DNA from: Pseudoalteromonas shioyasakiensis
Lineage (GTDB): Bacteria > Pseudomonadota > Gammaproteobacteria > Enterobacterales > Alteromonadaceae
DNA length: 64,000 nucleotides
Direction of reading: 5' to 3'
NCBI RefSeq assembly: GCF_001550135.1
Contig: NZ_LRUE01000013.1
Location: forward strand, 393,025 to 457,024
The first letter of the stretch is position 1. The number at the start of each line of letters is the position of its first letter. A model generated the notes under the pieces. The model had not been told where the DNA came from. It ran no database searches and saw only the letters and a program-made list of their open reading frames with translations. Below are positions 15,663 through 25,441 of the stretch, piece after piece. Both the position numbers and the translations under genes were made by a program.

Positions 15663-18306
15663 AGTTATACGACACCCCTAACCAAAACATTCTACCGGGT
15701 TCAATACCTGAGTTTCCTTCTGTAATAGCATGGCTACGTGCATTGAATAAGTTGCTGATATCAAGGCGAACTTCAACAGATTGAGATTGACTTATTTGAT
15801 AATCCCAACGGCTACTTAATGCAAACATAATGCGAGAATCAAAGGTATGTGCTTCGTACTTTGGCACAAATATTTCAACTGCTTCACACGTAGTACACTC
15901 ACTACCAATACCAATTCGTTGATCGCTACTAGACTTAATAGCGGTTGTGTAACTGCCGCTGTAGGTTGCTGTTAAACCAGTTGAAAAAGTATCAGTCCAA
16001 TCTGTATTCCAACCAAAGTTAGCAGTTACTGGGCGACCAAAATTCGCTTTTAGGGTATCTAACTCAGATAAGCTCATGAGCTCACCCTCATAGTAAACCA
16101 GTGACTCAATAGGGGTGTTGTCGGGTGTTGCAGTGTAGTCACTATTGCTTTCACTATTTTGGCTATAAGATGCATTGGCCCATATTGAATGGTCGCCAAA
16201 TTTTGCATCCCAAGACAGTGAGTAACGTTCGCTTTCGCCAGTACCATTATTATAAATAGTAATATATTGATAACCATCGTTTTTTAGGTTGGTTTCTTTA
16301 TTTCTAGATAGCTGGTCTTTTTTGTCGCGATGTACGTATTTCACTGCAAAGTTACCGAAACTCTCGGTAGCATGGCGAAGACCTAGCGCAATTTCATCAT
16401 CGTAAGGGCTTTTTACATCGTCAAAAATATAACGAAAGTTACCTGTGTAAGAAGAAGGAAGCCAAGCTTGTAAGTAACCACTTTGAATAGGACGGTACTC
16501 ACGATAAGCGAACTTTTGTTGCTCTTTAATTTTATAACCGAGTAGGCCTGCATCGTAATAACGGTTTAAACCAGCAGTCAGTAGTGTATTGCCATCGTTA
16601 AATACGTCATAACCCATTGATAAGCGTGGCGCGATATTGTGATTTTTGAAAAAATCATCGTAGTCGTATCTAACACCTAAATGAAAATCAAACTGCTTCC
16701 AAGTGATCACATCGGTTGCATACAGTGCTGCTTTATTTAAGCTTACATCGATATTTTCACGTGGCGTGACAAGACGGGAGTTAAAATACTGGGCTGTTGT
16801 CGCGACGTTATTCGAGTAGGCAAGTAAGTGCTCTGGGTTATTAAAGTCGATACTACCGCCTAATTGTTCGGCAAGGGTATCTAAATCAACATAAAAACTT
16901 TGCTCAACACAATCAAGGGTATAGCCACTACAATTAAGTTGTGCGTTGGTTGATGAGTATTGAACTGGTGAGTCATACTTATAATAGTTTTGTTGGCGAG
17001 TACGCTCATAGTTTTGATGGTTAAGTTCAGCGCCCACGCGAATGGCATGTTCGGTATTGCCCCACTTTTTACGCTCAAGTGTTAAGGTATTTCGCCAATT
17101 AAAGCTGGTTTGCGTATTATCAAGATTGCCATAGCCGCCGTACTCTGAAACAGGAGTTGAGTCGACGCTTTGATCGGCTAATTGACCCCACTCTTTGCCT
17201 TTTGCTTGAAGCCAAATGTAATAATGCTCAGGGCCTGTGCGATTGTTATCACTTTGGCTCATATTGAATTCACTGCTGAAGTGACCAAAGCGAGTTTCTT
17301 CAGCTAAATTTGCAGTAAAACCAATGCTGCCACCCTCAACTTGATAGTCACTATTGAGAACGTCTTTCAAGTACGAGTCTGAAGTATATGGGGCATACAT
17401 AACGCTTAAATCAAGTGAATCAACCCAGCCATCGCGATAGCTGTACTTCAGTAAGGCATTGATGTTTTCTCTACTTTCGACCTTCTGTGCTGAGAGCGAA
17501 ATATCCGAAATATCACTTTTTAAATAGCTAACGCTCATTAGTAACGCATGCTGTTCATTTAACTTTTTTTGGATTGAAAAATCGATATTCGTTTTTTCAT
17601 AGATTGGCGGCTCAAGGTCGTCTTTGCCCTCTGCGGTGTCATCAGGCTCATCGTTATCGATTATATGGTACTCCCCCCAATCACTGCGATTACCACGGAT
17701 ACCAAAGCTCACACGAGTATCTGTAGAAAAAGGTGAAATTGTTTCGGCATCGACCACGCCACCAGAAAAGTCACCAAAGTCTGCTGGAATGTTATGGTCG
17801 TAAACAGTAATCGACTCAACAATTTGACTGTTAATATTCATGCTCTGCACACCGCCTGACACCTCATTTTCAGAGGCTCCAATACGGCTCGCACTGGCAG
17901 GATCAAGACGATTGTTATAATTCATACCATCAATCATAAAGCCTGTTTGCCAAGGCTTTGCACCCGAGATACTTATTTCAGGGGCGCTAATTTCAGCAAG
18001 GTTATCAATTGAGTAGTAGTCTTCACTTAATTGCACGCCCGGTAGTAAGGCAATCAATTCGTTGATATCACCATTACCTTTAGGGGTTGCTTCGATGAAG
18101 TCTCTATCTAAATAGGCACGACCTATCACCTCAGGTACTTCAATTCCGATGTATTGCCCTTTAACAGTAATGCGCTCTATCTCTTTGCATTGCTTATTGT
18201 TCTTATCGTTACATTGAGGATCTGTTGTTTGTTGCTTTACTTCATTAGCGTGTAAAGGGCCATTAAGTAAAAGCATCAAACACGCTGATAAGTAGCGCAT
18301 TTGCAT
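15655..18306 (-). CDS. Large TonB-dependent receptor coupled to a di-heme enzyme
   Basis: The 883-residue protein starts with an ATG seven bases after AGGAG and a signal peptide ending LHA. A short Cys-containing N-terminal segment (DPQCNDKNNKQCKE) precedes the plug (VQLSEDYYSIDN, SISGAKPWQTGFMIDG), then a long barrel. The barrel carries two more Cys pairs (NCSGYTLDC and SECTTC). It belongs to the larger, CarboxypepD-less receptors of Alteromonadales. A Fur-like element 141 bases upstream suggests iron control, and the overlapping peroxidase gene suggests a shared task. The ligand is not known. Confidence 0.88.
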   Translation of the reverse strand: MQMRYLSACLMLLLNGPLHANEVKQQTTDPQCNDKNNKQCKEIERITVKGQYIGIEVPEVIGRAYLDRDFIEATPKGNGDINELIALLPGVQLSEDYYSIDNLAEISAPEISISGAKPWQTGFMIDGMNYNNRLDPASASRIGASENEVSGGVQSMNINSQIVESITVYDHNIPADFGDFSGGVVDAETISPFSTDTRVSFGIRGNRSDWGEYHIIDNDEPDDTAEGKDDLEPPIYEKTNIDFSIQKKLNEQHALLMSVSYLKSDISDISLSAQKVESRENINALLKYSYRDGWVDSLDLSVMYAPYTSDSYLKDVLNSDYQVEGGSIGFTANLAEETRFGHFSSEFNMSQSDNNRTGPEHYYIWLQAKGKEWGQLADQSVDSTPVSEYGGYGNLDNTQTSFNWRNTLTLERKKWGNTEHAIRVGAELNHQNYERTRQQNYYKYDSPVQYSSTNAQLNCSGYTLDCVEQSFYVDLDTLAEQLGGSIDFNNPEHLLAYSNNVATTAQYFNSRLVTPRENIDVSLNKAALYATDVITWKQFDFHLGVRYDYDDFFKNHNIAPRLSMGYDVFNDGNTLLTAGLNRYYDAGLLGYKIKEQQKFAYREYRPIQSGYLQAWLPSSYTGNFRYIFDDVKSPYDDEIALGLRHATESFGNFAVKYVHRDKKDQLSRNKETNLKNDGYQYITIYNNGTGESERYSLSWDAKFGDHSIWANASYSQNSESNSDYTATPDNTPIESLVYYEGELMSLSELDTLKANFGRPVTANFGWNTDWTDTFSTGLTATYSGSYTTAIKSSSDQRIGIGSECTTCEAVEIFVPKYEAHTFDSRIMFALSSRWDYQISQSQSVEVRLDISNLFNARSHAITEGNSGIEPGRMFWLGVSYNYE

Positions 18307-18446
18307 GGTAAAACTCCTGAAATAGTACCAATTAGGTTAAAGAGAAGGCCGCTTAGGAGCTGGCAATAGTTAATTACCTTTATTAAATAGCTTAATTTGT
18401 TGCATATTTTGCACAAAGGTAAGAGCGGGTGATTGTATCAATTAAA

Positions 18447-18479
18447 AATGCGAATAGAAATAGATCTCAATTGTATTTG
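18447..18479 (-). promoter_or_regulatory. Fur-like element, copy A
   Basis: This 33-bp stretch upstream of the TonB/peroxidase operon matches 29 of 33 bases of the element at 21413-21445 upstream of the lipoprotein gene. It is rich in GAAT/ATT-type hexamers (AATGCGAAT ... GATCTCAATT), as Fur sites are. The shared sequence is a direct observation; Fur binding is inferred. Confidence 0.5.
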
Positions 18480-18559
18480 TTGGGTTTTTAACTTTTTAAG
18501 GAATATTAAATTCTTTTAGTTTGTGTTTTTATGAATTTTTTGAGGTTTTTAACTTGACG

Positions 18560-18581
18560 GGCGAGGCATGATTGCCTCGCC
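18560..18581 (-). terminator. Hairpin after the lipoprotein gene
   Basis: GGCGAGGCA and TGCCTCGCC form a perfect 9-bp GC-rich stem with loop TGAT, 15 bases past the lipoprotein stop on the minus strand. No U-tract follows directly, so termination is likely but may not be complete. Confidence 0.5.
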
Positions 18582-18595
18582 GTGATATGAACGTA

Positions 18596-21355
18596 CTACT
18601 CCCCTAAAGGAGTTAAATCGATACTGTCTTCAATACCATCATTGTCGGCATCGTTATCAGCAATTAAGCCTGAGTCGGCAATTGCTTGCTCTGATGCGCC
18701 TGATAAGAAGAAGTTGGGTTTACCATCGTGGTCCGTATCGATACTCGCAATCGAAGATGTAGGGAAGTCATCTCTTTGAGCTAGTAAGTTAGCATAAAGG
18801 GCTGTAAGTGATAGCTTATCAGCTTCTGCATTGACCGAGTGCTCAATTAACTCTTTTACCGCGGCATCATTGCCAAGTAGGGCTTGAAAAGTAAGCAATG
18901 TTTCAAGGTTGCTTTGTATAACTTTATCGTCTTGTAAGAGTATAAACGTATTTGCATTTGCTACAAATGGTTCTAACATTTCAATTGTTTCAGCATAAGC
19001 TGAAGCATATTGCTCGTTATTTACTTGGAATCTAACTAATGATGAGGTGAGAGAGTAGCTTTCGAATAGTCCACCACTTATTTCACCAGTGCTAAGTGTC
19101 GCGTAAAGTGCTTTAGTAAGTAGAGATTTATAGTCATTAATATCAAGGTTTGATTGTTCTGATTGAAGTGTGGTCAAGCTGATATCTAACCAATTTAATG
19201 CCATATCAATTAGCCCAGCTTGCACAAGGTAACCGAGTGAACTTAATCGCCATTCTATTTGTGTTTGTTTTTTATCAAACAAATTAATTAGAGTGTTAAG
19301 TTTTTCTGCGGTGATAGCTATCGATTCAGGTTGAGATACGAGCCCGAAAGTAGCTAGCTGGTGATTCAATGCATAAGCAGCTGCGTCGGTAGTGAAGTTA
19401 GTATTATTTTCAATAAAGTAAGTATCTATAATATCTGAACAGCGCTGTGCGTAATTTTTAGCTTGTTGCTCATTACCTAATGCTATTGCAAGATCGACTA
19501 GACCAGCACAACCATACCGGTCAGTAATGTAAGTAATTCTAGTCTGGCTTAAAACATAGTCTTCAGAAAATAGTATATCTGCGGCGTAATCCGCCAGAAT
19601 TAGGCCAAGTTCATTTTCACCTCGAACTCGAAGAATATCAGCTGCACCAGGTTGGCCTGATGAAGTTATAAGTGTTTGATAGAAGCTTGTTGCATTAGGT
19701 GATTCGCCACTCATAAAGTATTCTTTCGCGTTTTGTACTGCATCATCTATGGTGATACCTGCTTGTAGCTTGTTAGCTACTTCATAAGCAAAAGAGAATT
19801 CAACAGCATCATCTTTGTCGTCTTGATCTGTGAGTAAAGCAAAAGCGGGATTATTTGAAAGCTCTACATCATATAAAGCTTTAATATTTGCTGTTAAAAC
19901 TTCTAATGGATAGGTGTATGAAGCTAAAGTTGCTTCTGCATATGGGCTTGCAGTAAAGCTATATGTATTATCAAAACCAACAACACCATAATATGAAAGC
20001 GCTAAGTTCGTATAATATTTTGCCAAATCAACTTCATTGAGTTGTATAAAAGATTGAGCAGACCATGCAATGTAAAGTGCCCGCATACGCTCAGTTGGTT
20101 GGCCTTTGTAGTCACCTGACTTTTGTATAAAGTAACCGATTTTTTCACTTAATTCGGCCATGGCTTGAGTGACTTTTACTCCTTCATTTCTTACTGTTTC
20201 TTTGTGGGTTGCAGCATATTGCTCTTTAGAAGATTCAACGGTTTTTTTGATTGCAGATATGAACCTAATATAAGTCTTATTATATTCTTCTGTATAAACT
20301 TCATTTGCATAAAGTTTTAGTGTGTCTAACATGGCTTGAGCGGCCTCAGTTTGGCCAGCTGCGTTGTATTGATTCGTTAGAGTCAGATAAAAGCCCGGAT
20401 CTGAGTTGCTGATATTATCCAGTCCTTTTTCAGCAAGGTATTGATTGTAAAGAGTTGCAGCATCTTGTCTAAATGTTAAAGCTTTTTCACTTAAATTTAT
20501 TAAATCAAGAGATTTTGCTGCATCTAAATAGGCATTTGCTTTTGTGTCTATTGCTGTAATTTTGTTGAAGTGTTCGTCTGCTTTTTCGGCAAAGCCTGCA
20601 ATAAGGTAACCAATAGCTAATTGTGTGTTTACTTCGTCCATGTAAATATCGTCATTGATATTTTCACTAATCGCTTCAGCTTGTTTTAAATGAGACTTAT
20701 CTGAGCTGTAGTAGTAATTGAGCTTATCTTCGTTCGTAACATACGAAGGTTTTAATTCAATGGTTGCGCTGATAGGCGAGCTAATATTGCCATCGGTAAA
20801 TTCAATAACAAAACTGTCGTTAATTTCTGACAGCGTTTCTGCGGTAAATGTAAATGCCCCTGTTTGTTCATCTAGAGTAAGGGTACCGTTGGTAGGAGGC
20901 GTTACTAAAGAGACAGTTACAGTGTCACCGTCGGCATCATTAAAAGTTAATGAACCTTCAGTTGTTGTTGAGGTGGTTACAGTGATTGACTGGCTCGTAA
21001 GCGTTGGTGCATCGTTAACGTTGTTAACCGTAAAAGTAAGTAATGCATCAGTACTTAAGCTGCCGTCAGTGGCGATAACGGTTACTGTGTCTTGGCCTGC
21101 AAAATTTTCTTTTGGGGTATAGGTAAATGTACCATCAGCATTTAAAGCAAATAGTCCGTTACTTGCTGCAGAGCCTAGGGTATAGCTAACAGCGTCATCA
21201 TCTGCTGCCACAACTTGGCCCGTAATAGATGTGTCTTCATCTAATGTGAATGTTAAGTTGCTGGTGAACTCAGGTGCATCATTACTATCTGAACCACCGC
21301 ATCCAGTGAGAGAAAATGCAATCACAAGTGGTAAATACTTTATTCTATTTTTCAT
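18596..21355 (-). CDS. Surface lipoprotein with cadherin-like repeats, helical repeats and a Ca-binding tail
   Basis: I chose the ATG at 21355, which gives a lipobox LTGC signal peptide, rather than the one at 21409. The mature protein begins with two tandem VCBS/cadherin-like beta domains (about residues 25-205; LFALNADGTFTYTPKENFAG and NVNDAP are typical). About 650 residues of helical, TPR-like repeats follow. The C-terminus has thrombospondin type 3-like Asp repeats (DTDHDGKPN, DNDADNDGIEDSID), expected to bind calcium. It lies upstream of a TonB receptor and di-heme enzyme, each set with the same Fur-like element. It is plausibly a surface partner of that receptor. No known function. Confidence 0.75.
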   Translation of the reverse strand: MKNRIKYLPLVIAFSLTGCGGSDSNDAPEFTSNLTFTLDEDTSITGQVVAADDDAVSYTLGSAASNGLFALNADGTFTYTPKENFAGQDTVTVIATDGSLSTDALLTFTVNNVNDAPTLTSQSITVTTSTTTEGSLTFNDADGDTVTVSLVTPPTNGTLTLDEQTGAFTFTAETLSEINDSFVIEFTDGNISSPISATIELKPSYVTNEDKLNYYYSSDKSHLKQAEAISENINDDIYMDEVNTQLAIGYLIAGFAEKADEHFNKITAIDTKANAYLDAAKSLDLINLSEKALTFRQDAATLYNQYLAEKGLDNISNSDPGFYLTLTNQYNAAGQTEAAQAMLDTLKLYANEVYTEEYNKTYIRFISAIKKTVESSKEQYAATHKETVRNEGVKVTQAMAELSEKIGYFIQKSGDYKGQPTERMRALYIAWSAQSFIQLNEVDLAKYYTNLALSYYGVVGFDNTYSFTASPYAEATLASYTYPLEVLTANIKALYDVELSNNPAFALLTDQDDKDDAVEFSFAYEVANKLQAGITIDDAVQNAKEYFMSGESPNATSFYQTLITSSGQPGAADILRVRGENELGLILADYAADILFSEDYVLSQTRITYITDRYGCAGLVDLAIALGNEQQAKNYAQRCSDIIDTYFIENNTNFTTDAAAYALNHQLATFGLVSQPESIAITAEKLNTLINLFDKKQTQIEWRLSSLGYLVQAGLIDMALNWLDISLTTLQSEQSNLDINDYKSLLTKALYATLSTGEISGGLFESYSLTSSLVRFQVNNEQYASAYAETIEMLEPFVANANTFILLQDDKVIQSNLETLLTFQALLGNDAAVKELIEHSVNAEADKLSLTALYANLLAQRDDFPTSSIASIDTDHDGKPNFFLSGASEQAIADSGLIADNDADNDGIEDSIDLTPLGE

Positions 21356-21402
21356 GCTGATACCCGTATTTATTATTGAGAAAGTTAAGGAGGGCTGAGA
21401 TG

Positions 21403-21445
21403 TTATCATTATAATGCGAATGATAATAGATCTTAATTGTATTTG
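21403..21445 (-). promoter_or_regulatory. Fur-like element, copy B
   Basis: Contains the 33-bp element (21413-21445) shared with 18447-18479. Overlapping it is a perfect inverted repeat TTATCATT (21403-21410) and AATGATAA (21419-21426) with an 8-base spacer, made of the GATAAT/ATTATC units of Fur boxes. It lies about 50-90 bases upstream of the lipoprotein start. Confidence 0.6.
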
Positions 21446-21616
21446 GGTGTGCTTTTTTATGCAATTGTGACTCTCTAGCTTGAAACAGTGATTTAAAAAT
21501 GATGTTTTACAGCTGGGGATAATTGTTTGGTTTCAAAAAATATACCTTTTCAGAGCAGTTATTTTTCCCGAGCTGCGTTAGACTATTGTTATTGATGTAA
21601 TTAACCGAGGTCTCAA

Positions 21617-22969
21617 ATGATTGAGTATCCTGTTGACCAACTTCCCCAGTTAATTGATGATTTGCTTCAGTGTGACACCACAACACGTAAAAATAAGTTA
21701 CTTGCTGATGCTAAAGAAAAGCTTTCTACTGAACATTTATCGTTATTGTTTGAAGCCTTACCTAAAGAGCAGCGTTTAGAAATATGGCAATTACTTGATG
21801 AAGATACACAACATGAAATCTTCATTAACCTAGGTGGCGATAGCTGTCGTTGGTTATTGCAAAGTCTAGATGAAGCCGAAGGCTTTAAGTTACTTGACGA
21901 AGTGAGCGTAGAAGAGTTACTTGAACTTGAAGAAATTATTCCTGAGCGCTTTGTTGATTATGCACGCAGACAACTTGATGAAGTTCAAACAAAACAGTAC
22001 GACCTTGCACAGCAATATAATCCAGAGCAGTTAGGTCACTGGCTCGATTTTGATGCGCTAAAAGTGTCAGAAAAACTCACCGTGGCAGGCGCGCGTAAAA
22101 TTTTTCAAAAAGGTTTACCGCAATATACCGAGGTGATTTATCTAGTCAGTCGTAAGGGCACTCTCATTGGTGAAGTGGCTATCAACGCTTTATTTAAAGC
22201 TAATGATAACGACAGCCTGCTGGATTACGCGAACCTTGATGTATCGGCTTTACATGCTGATGACGACCTATACGAAGCCGCTGAAGTGGTTATTCACAGT
22301 GAGCAAATGGCGATGCCAGTTGTTAATGCCGACAACAAACTATTAGGTCGATTATCAGTGTCATCAGCTTATGAATTGCGCCAAGAAGTCACCGACGAAG
22401 CGGCTGCAAAAGCCGGTGGTCTTCGTGAAGACGAGGATCTGTTCTCAAGCGTCACTAAATCGGCAAAAAACCGCGGTATTTGGCTTGGTATTAACTTAGC
22501 AACGGCGTTTTTGGCCTCTTGGTTTATCGGTTTGTTTGGTGCAACTATCGAGCAAGTGGTTGCGCTGGCGGTATTAATGCCGGTTGTCGCTTCTATGGGC
22601 GGTATTGCAGGTAGTCAGACGTTAACGGTAATTGTGCGCGGTTTAGCGCTTGGTCAGGTTACCGACTCCAACCGTAGAGCACTGCTGAAAAAAGAGCTAA
22701 GAGTGGGGGCGCTAAATGGTTGTGTTTGGGCCTTTGTGATTGGTGTACTCACTTATTTTTGGTTCAACGATGGCATGTTAAGTTTAACAATTACTATCGC
22801 TATTTTACTTAACTTGGTTGCTGCTTCGTTATCAGGGGTAGTGATCCCATCGATTTTAGATAAGCTTAAAATCGATCCAGCCCTTTCAGGTTCTGTGATC
22901 CTGACCACAGTCACCGACATCGTTGGCTTTGTCACCTTCCTAGGTTTAGGTAGTTTACTCCTTCTTTAA
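21617..22969 (+). CDS. mgtE: Magnesium transporter MgtE
   Basis: The 450-residue protein shows the MgtE layout: an N-terminal superhelical Mg-sensing domain (about 1-125, QRLEIWQLLDEDTQHEIF), a CBS pair (about 135-265, YLVSRKGTLIGEV and MPVVNADNKLLGRLS) and five membrane helices (about 285-450) with PVVASMGGIAGSQTLTVIVR in the pore. It imports magnesium or cobalt in response to intracellular Mg, by family knowledge. It is a single-gene unit with a following hairpin terminator. Confidence 0.96.
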   Translation: MIEYPVDQLPQLIDDLLQCDTTTRKNKLLADAKEKLSTEHLSLLFEALPKEQRLEIWQLLDEDTQHEIFINLGGDSCRWLLQSLDEAEGFKLLDEVSVEELLELEEIIPERFVDYARRQLDEVQTKQYDLAQQYNPEQLGHWLDFDALKVSEKLTVAGARKIFQKGLPQYTEVIYLVSRKGTLIGEVAINALFKANDNDSLLDYANLDVSALHADDDLYEAAEVVIHSEQMAMPVVNADNKLLGRLSVSSAYELRQEVTDEAAAKAGGLREDEDLFSSVTKSAKNRGIWLGINLATAFLASWFIGLFGATIEQVVALAVLMPVVASMGGIAGSQTLTVIVRGLALGQVTDSNRRALLKKELRVGALNGCVWAFVIGVLTYFWFNDGMLSLTITIAILLNLVAASLSGVVIPSILDKLKIDPALSGSVILTTVTDIVGFVTFLGLGSLLLL

Positions 22970-22979
22970 GGGATCGGAT

Positions 22980-23010
22980 GCTGGCTAAAGTAGTGTTTAG
23001 CCGGCTTTTA
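22980..23010 (+). terminator. Intrinsic terminator of mgtE
   Basis: A 10-bp stem (GCTGGCTAAA/TTTAGCCGGC, one G-U pair) with a 6-base loop is followed by TTTTA, 11 bases past the mgtE stop. Confidence 0.75.
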
Positions 23011-23126
23011 CTAGATTATCCTCCCTCTAATGTGAAGTTTTTCAAAGAACATAAAATAAACACTTTTATTTACCTAATACACAGTTATTATGAATTGTGA
23101 CTCAGTCAAACTAAAAGGACGTTAAT

Positions 23127-23864
23127 ATGGTACTAGGTAAAAAAGGTGCGCTCGCTGCTTTATCGGTAATTTCAGTGTTTAATGTATCAGCGGCGCAAAC
23201 TACAACTGGTGAACAAACTAAGCTGAGCGAAGATCCCACCAAGGTCGTCACTCAGTTTGGAGCAAGTTATTCAGATGAATTAAGGATCACCGGTTCGCTA
23301 AGTTTGGGAGCAGTTAAAAAGCTTAATGCCAGTGTGAGTGCCAATGGCGATGAATGGCGTGTTGGTGGCTCGTGGCTATTTGATATTGGCATTGTTAATT
23401 TTAACTTTGGTAAGCAAAGTTATGATCAGGGAGCTGAGCGTACAACCTATAGTGTTGGCACCTTTATGCCACTGAGTTACTTTGATATTGCGCCCTATGG
23501 TTGGCAAATTTTCGCTATGGGTGGTTATAGCCATGTTGATGGTGAAATTGCTTGTTTAGCAGGGCAAGGTGCGTGTTTAACAACAGAAATACCTGGCCCT
23601 GAGGGTTGGGTGCTCATTCCAAACAGTAGTGATGGTGGTTACTTGGGCGCGTTTGCTTTAAAGCCATTATCCGAAAAATGGACATTAATGACTGCTGCGG
23701 CTTATTCGGTGGGGTCTAACGATTATTCAGGGTATTTCGCCGCTATTGGTGCAAGTTATCAATTTGATAAGCAACAAAGTTTTAAACTATTTGCTGCAAC
23801 AGAAGACAGTGATTATGGCTCAGATCAAAACTTAGTGCTGGGTTACACCTATCAATTTAATTAA
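23127..23864 (+). CDS. Putative outer-membrane beta-barrel protein
   Basis: The 245-residue product has a signal peptide ending VSAAQ. The rest is alternating polar and hydrophobic beta strands with many Gly, Tyr and Ser (VSANGDEWRVGGSWLFDIG, GYTYQFN at the end). This fits a small outer-membrane barrel of about eight to ten strands. One loop carries a Cys pair (CLAGQGAC). The ribosome-binding site AAAGGACG precedes the ATG. I do not recognise a named family. The next gene on the strand encodes a TPR-like secreted protein. Confidence 0.6.
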   Translation: MVLGKKGALAALSVISVFNVSAAQTTTGEQTKLSEDPTKVVTQFGASYSDELRITGSLSLGAVKKLNASVSANGDEWRVGGSWLFDIGIVNFNFGKQSYDQGAERTTYSVGTFMPLSYFDIAPYGWQIFAMGGYSHVDGEIACLAGQGACLTTEIPGPEGWVLIPNSSDGGYLGAFALKPLSEKWTLMTAAAYSVGSNDYSGYFAAIGASYQFDKQQSFKLFAATEDSDYGSDQNLVLGYTYQFN

Positions 23865-23931
23865 AAACTACTGTTATAAGTTGTTAAATTTTGTTAGTTT
23901 TCTGAGTGAGTTATCGCTGAGAAAATAGAGC

Positions 23932-24837
23932 ATGAAGAAAAAGTTAGCCTTGTTATTGTTAGGATTATCGAGCCTTAATGCCAATGCCTCTGAAAACTTT
24001 AGTGATCATGAGATGTTTTGTGAGCAACAATCACAAATTAGTTGCTTAGATTACATTAATCAACAGCTAGCAAGCAGTGAGCTTGGCTCTGCGCGTTGGT
24101 ATGAAATTAAATCTTATCAGTTTGATTATTTCTACGACAAAATGGAATATCAAATCTTGAAAGATAGCACTGAGCCTTTCATTACCAGTGAAGAGTTACC
24201 TGTTGTATTTCAGGTGCAAGTTTACTTTTATTACGCCAAATCAATGCATTATTTAGGCGACTTCGAAACAGGTCGTAAATATGCCACAAAAGCATTTGAA
24301 AAACTGCAAGCAATCTTCGACTCCTTTGGTAACCCTATGCGTATGGTTGAATTGGCTAATCTACAATACGTGTTTGGCAACAAAGAAACGGCATTGCAAA
24401 TTCTTGATAGGGCAGAGCGACGCTTTGGCAAAAGCAAAGATCCCATTTTCCACTTTGAACTGGCTTCGAATAAAGCAAATGTTTATCACTCATTAGGTGA
24501 TATAGACGGTGCACTTGCAAATCGAAACACTGCCGCTGATTGGATTTTAAAAACCAACCATAACCGCAAAATCTCTGTTGCTTTAGGTAATTTAGCTCGT
24601 ACCCACCAACTTCTGGCAAATTATGAGCAAGCCGATGAAGTTTATGTACAGTCTCTTAAGTACATGGATACAGATTCAGATCGACATGTGATTGCTATTT
24701 ATAAGTTACGTCTTGCTGAAATCAATTGGCAAGCAGGAAAGCAAGATCAAGCATTAAAATGGTTTAAGCAAGTGCATAAAGAAGACATTCGGCAATCACA
24801 TGCGAAACTTTACGCACATCTAGGTAACGTGCTTTAG
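23932..24837 (+). CDS. Exported TPR-like protein of unknown function
   Basis: The 301-residue protein has a signal peptide ending ANASE, and a Cys pair near residues 31 and 38 that may form a disulfide. The remainder is helical repeat sequence (SMHYLGDFETGRKYATKAFE, NVYHSLGDIDGALANR), so it likely binds partners in the periplasm. It lies 67 bases after the barrel protein gene and may be cotranscribed. The last four bases overlap the convergent gene. It ends abruptly in a repeat, but the stop is genuine in this sequence. Function unknown. Confidence 0.65.
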   Translation: MKKKLALLLLGLSSLNANASENFSDHEMFCEQQSQISCLDYINQQLASSELGSARWYEIKSYQFDYFYDKMEYQILKDSTEPFITSEELPVVFQVQVYFYYAKSMHYLGDFETGRKYATKAFEKLQAIFDSFGNPMRMVELANLQYVFGNKETALQILDRAERRFGKSKDPIFHFELASNKANVYHSLGDIDGALANRNTAADWILKTNHNRKISVALGNLARTHQLLANYEQADEVYVQSLKYMDTDSDRHVIAIYKLRLAEINWQAGKQDQALKWFKQVHKEDIRQSHAKLYAHLGNVL

Positions 24838-25382
24838 ATAGTGTAAAAACACCCTGGTTTTTCGTCTTCACCCGGCGCTAAAATTTGTAGATGGGTTGAC
24901 TCACCTTGTTCCATCAAAGGCTTCATAGTTTTATCAAACTGCTTAGCGGCATGTTCAATTAATTTTGCTTGCTGTTCCAGTGCTTTAAAATCGGCATCAT
25001 GAGCAGCCATAAGTTTATTGAGTTCTTTAGCCAGCTTATCTTGCTCTTTTAATAAACTTTTATTAATTCGCAAGTGGTTCTCGTCTTCAGCAACTGCTTC
25101 TTCGGTGATTGCTTCTATTTGCTCAGAGTACTCAGAAACTTGTAGCTCTATGTCATTAATTGGTTGCTCAAGTGCTTCAAGTTTTACTTGTTCACGCTCA
25201 AGCTCTAGGTATGCTGCAATTTGCTCGTTATTGAGGGGACTTTCGCTTACCTTTTTACAGTCTTTAAAAGTGATAACGCGATAATCACCTTGGTTGTTTG
25301 TTGTGCTGGCATTTGAGAGGCCAATACAGGCAGTAGTGGCTGTGATTAAGAGTGCACTTACGCTAATACGTACTAAATTCAT
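24834..25382 (-). CDS. Exported coiled-coil protein of unknown function
   Basis: The 182-residue protein begins with a signal sequence (about residues 1-26) whose TTAC could be a weak lipobox. Residues about 55-150 are Glu/Gln/Leu/Lys-rich heptads (LELEREQVKLEALEQPIND, LLKEQDKLAKELNKL), a predicted coiled coil. Single Cys residues flank it (FKDCKK and PGCFYTI). Its stop overlaps that of the preceding convergent gene. The two-component system lies just upstream on the same strand, 59 bases away, so it could be the last gene of that operon. No family recognised. Confidence 0.6.
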   Translation of the reverse strand: MNLVRISVSALLITATTACIGLSNASTTNNQGDYRVITFKDCKKVSESPLNNEQIAAYLELEREQVKLEALEQPINDIELQVSEYSEQIEAITEEAVAEDENHLRINKSLLKEQDKLAKELNKLMAAHDADFKALEQQAKLIEHAAKQFDKTMKPLMEQGESTHLQILAPGEDEKPGCFYTI

Positions 25383-25441
25383 AATGATGTCCTAATGGGT
25401 TATGTTATTTAGTTAGTCGTCGCAAGTGTGAAAAAGGTTGT

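Noticed and set aside
24249..24619. Overlapping frames inside the TPR-like gene
   Set aside because: Codon pattern and signal peptide support only the 23932-24837 frame.
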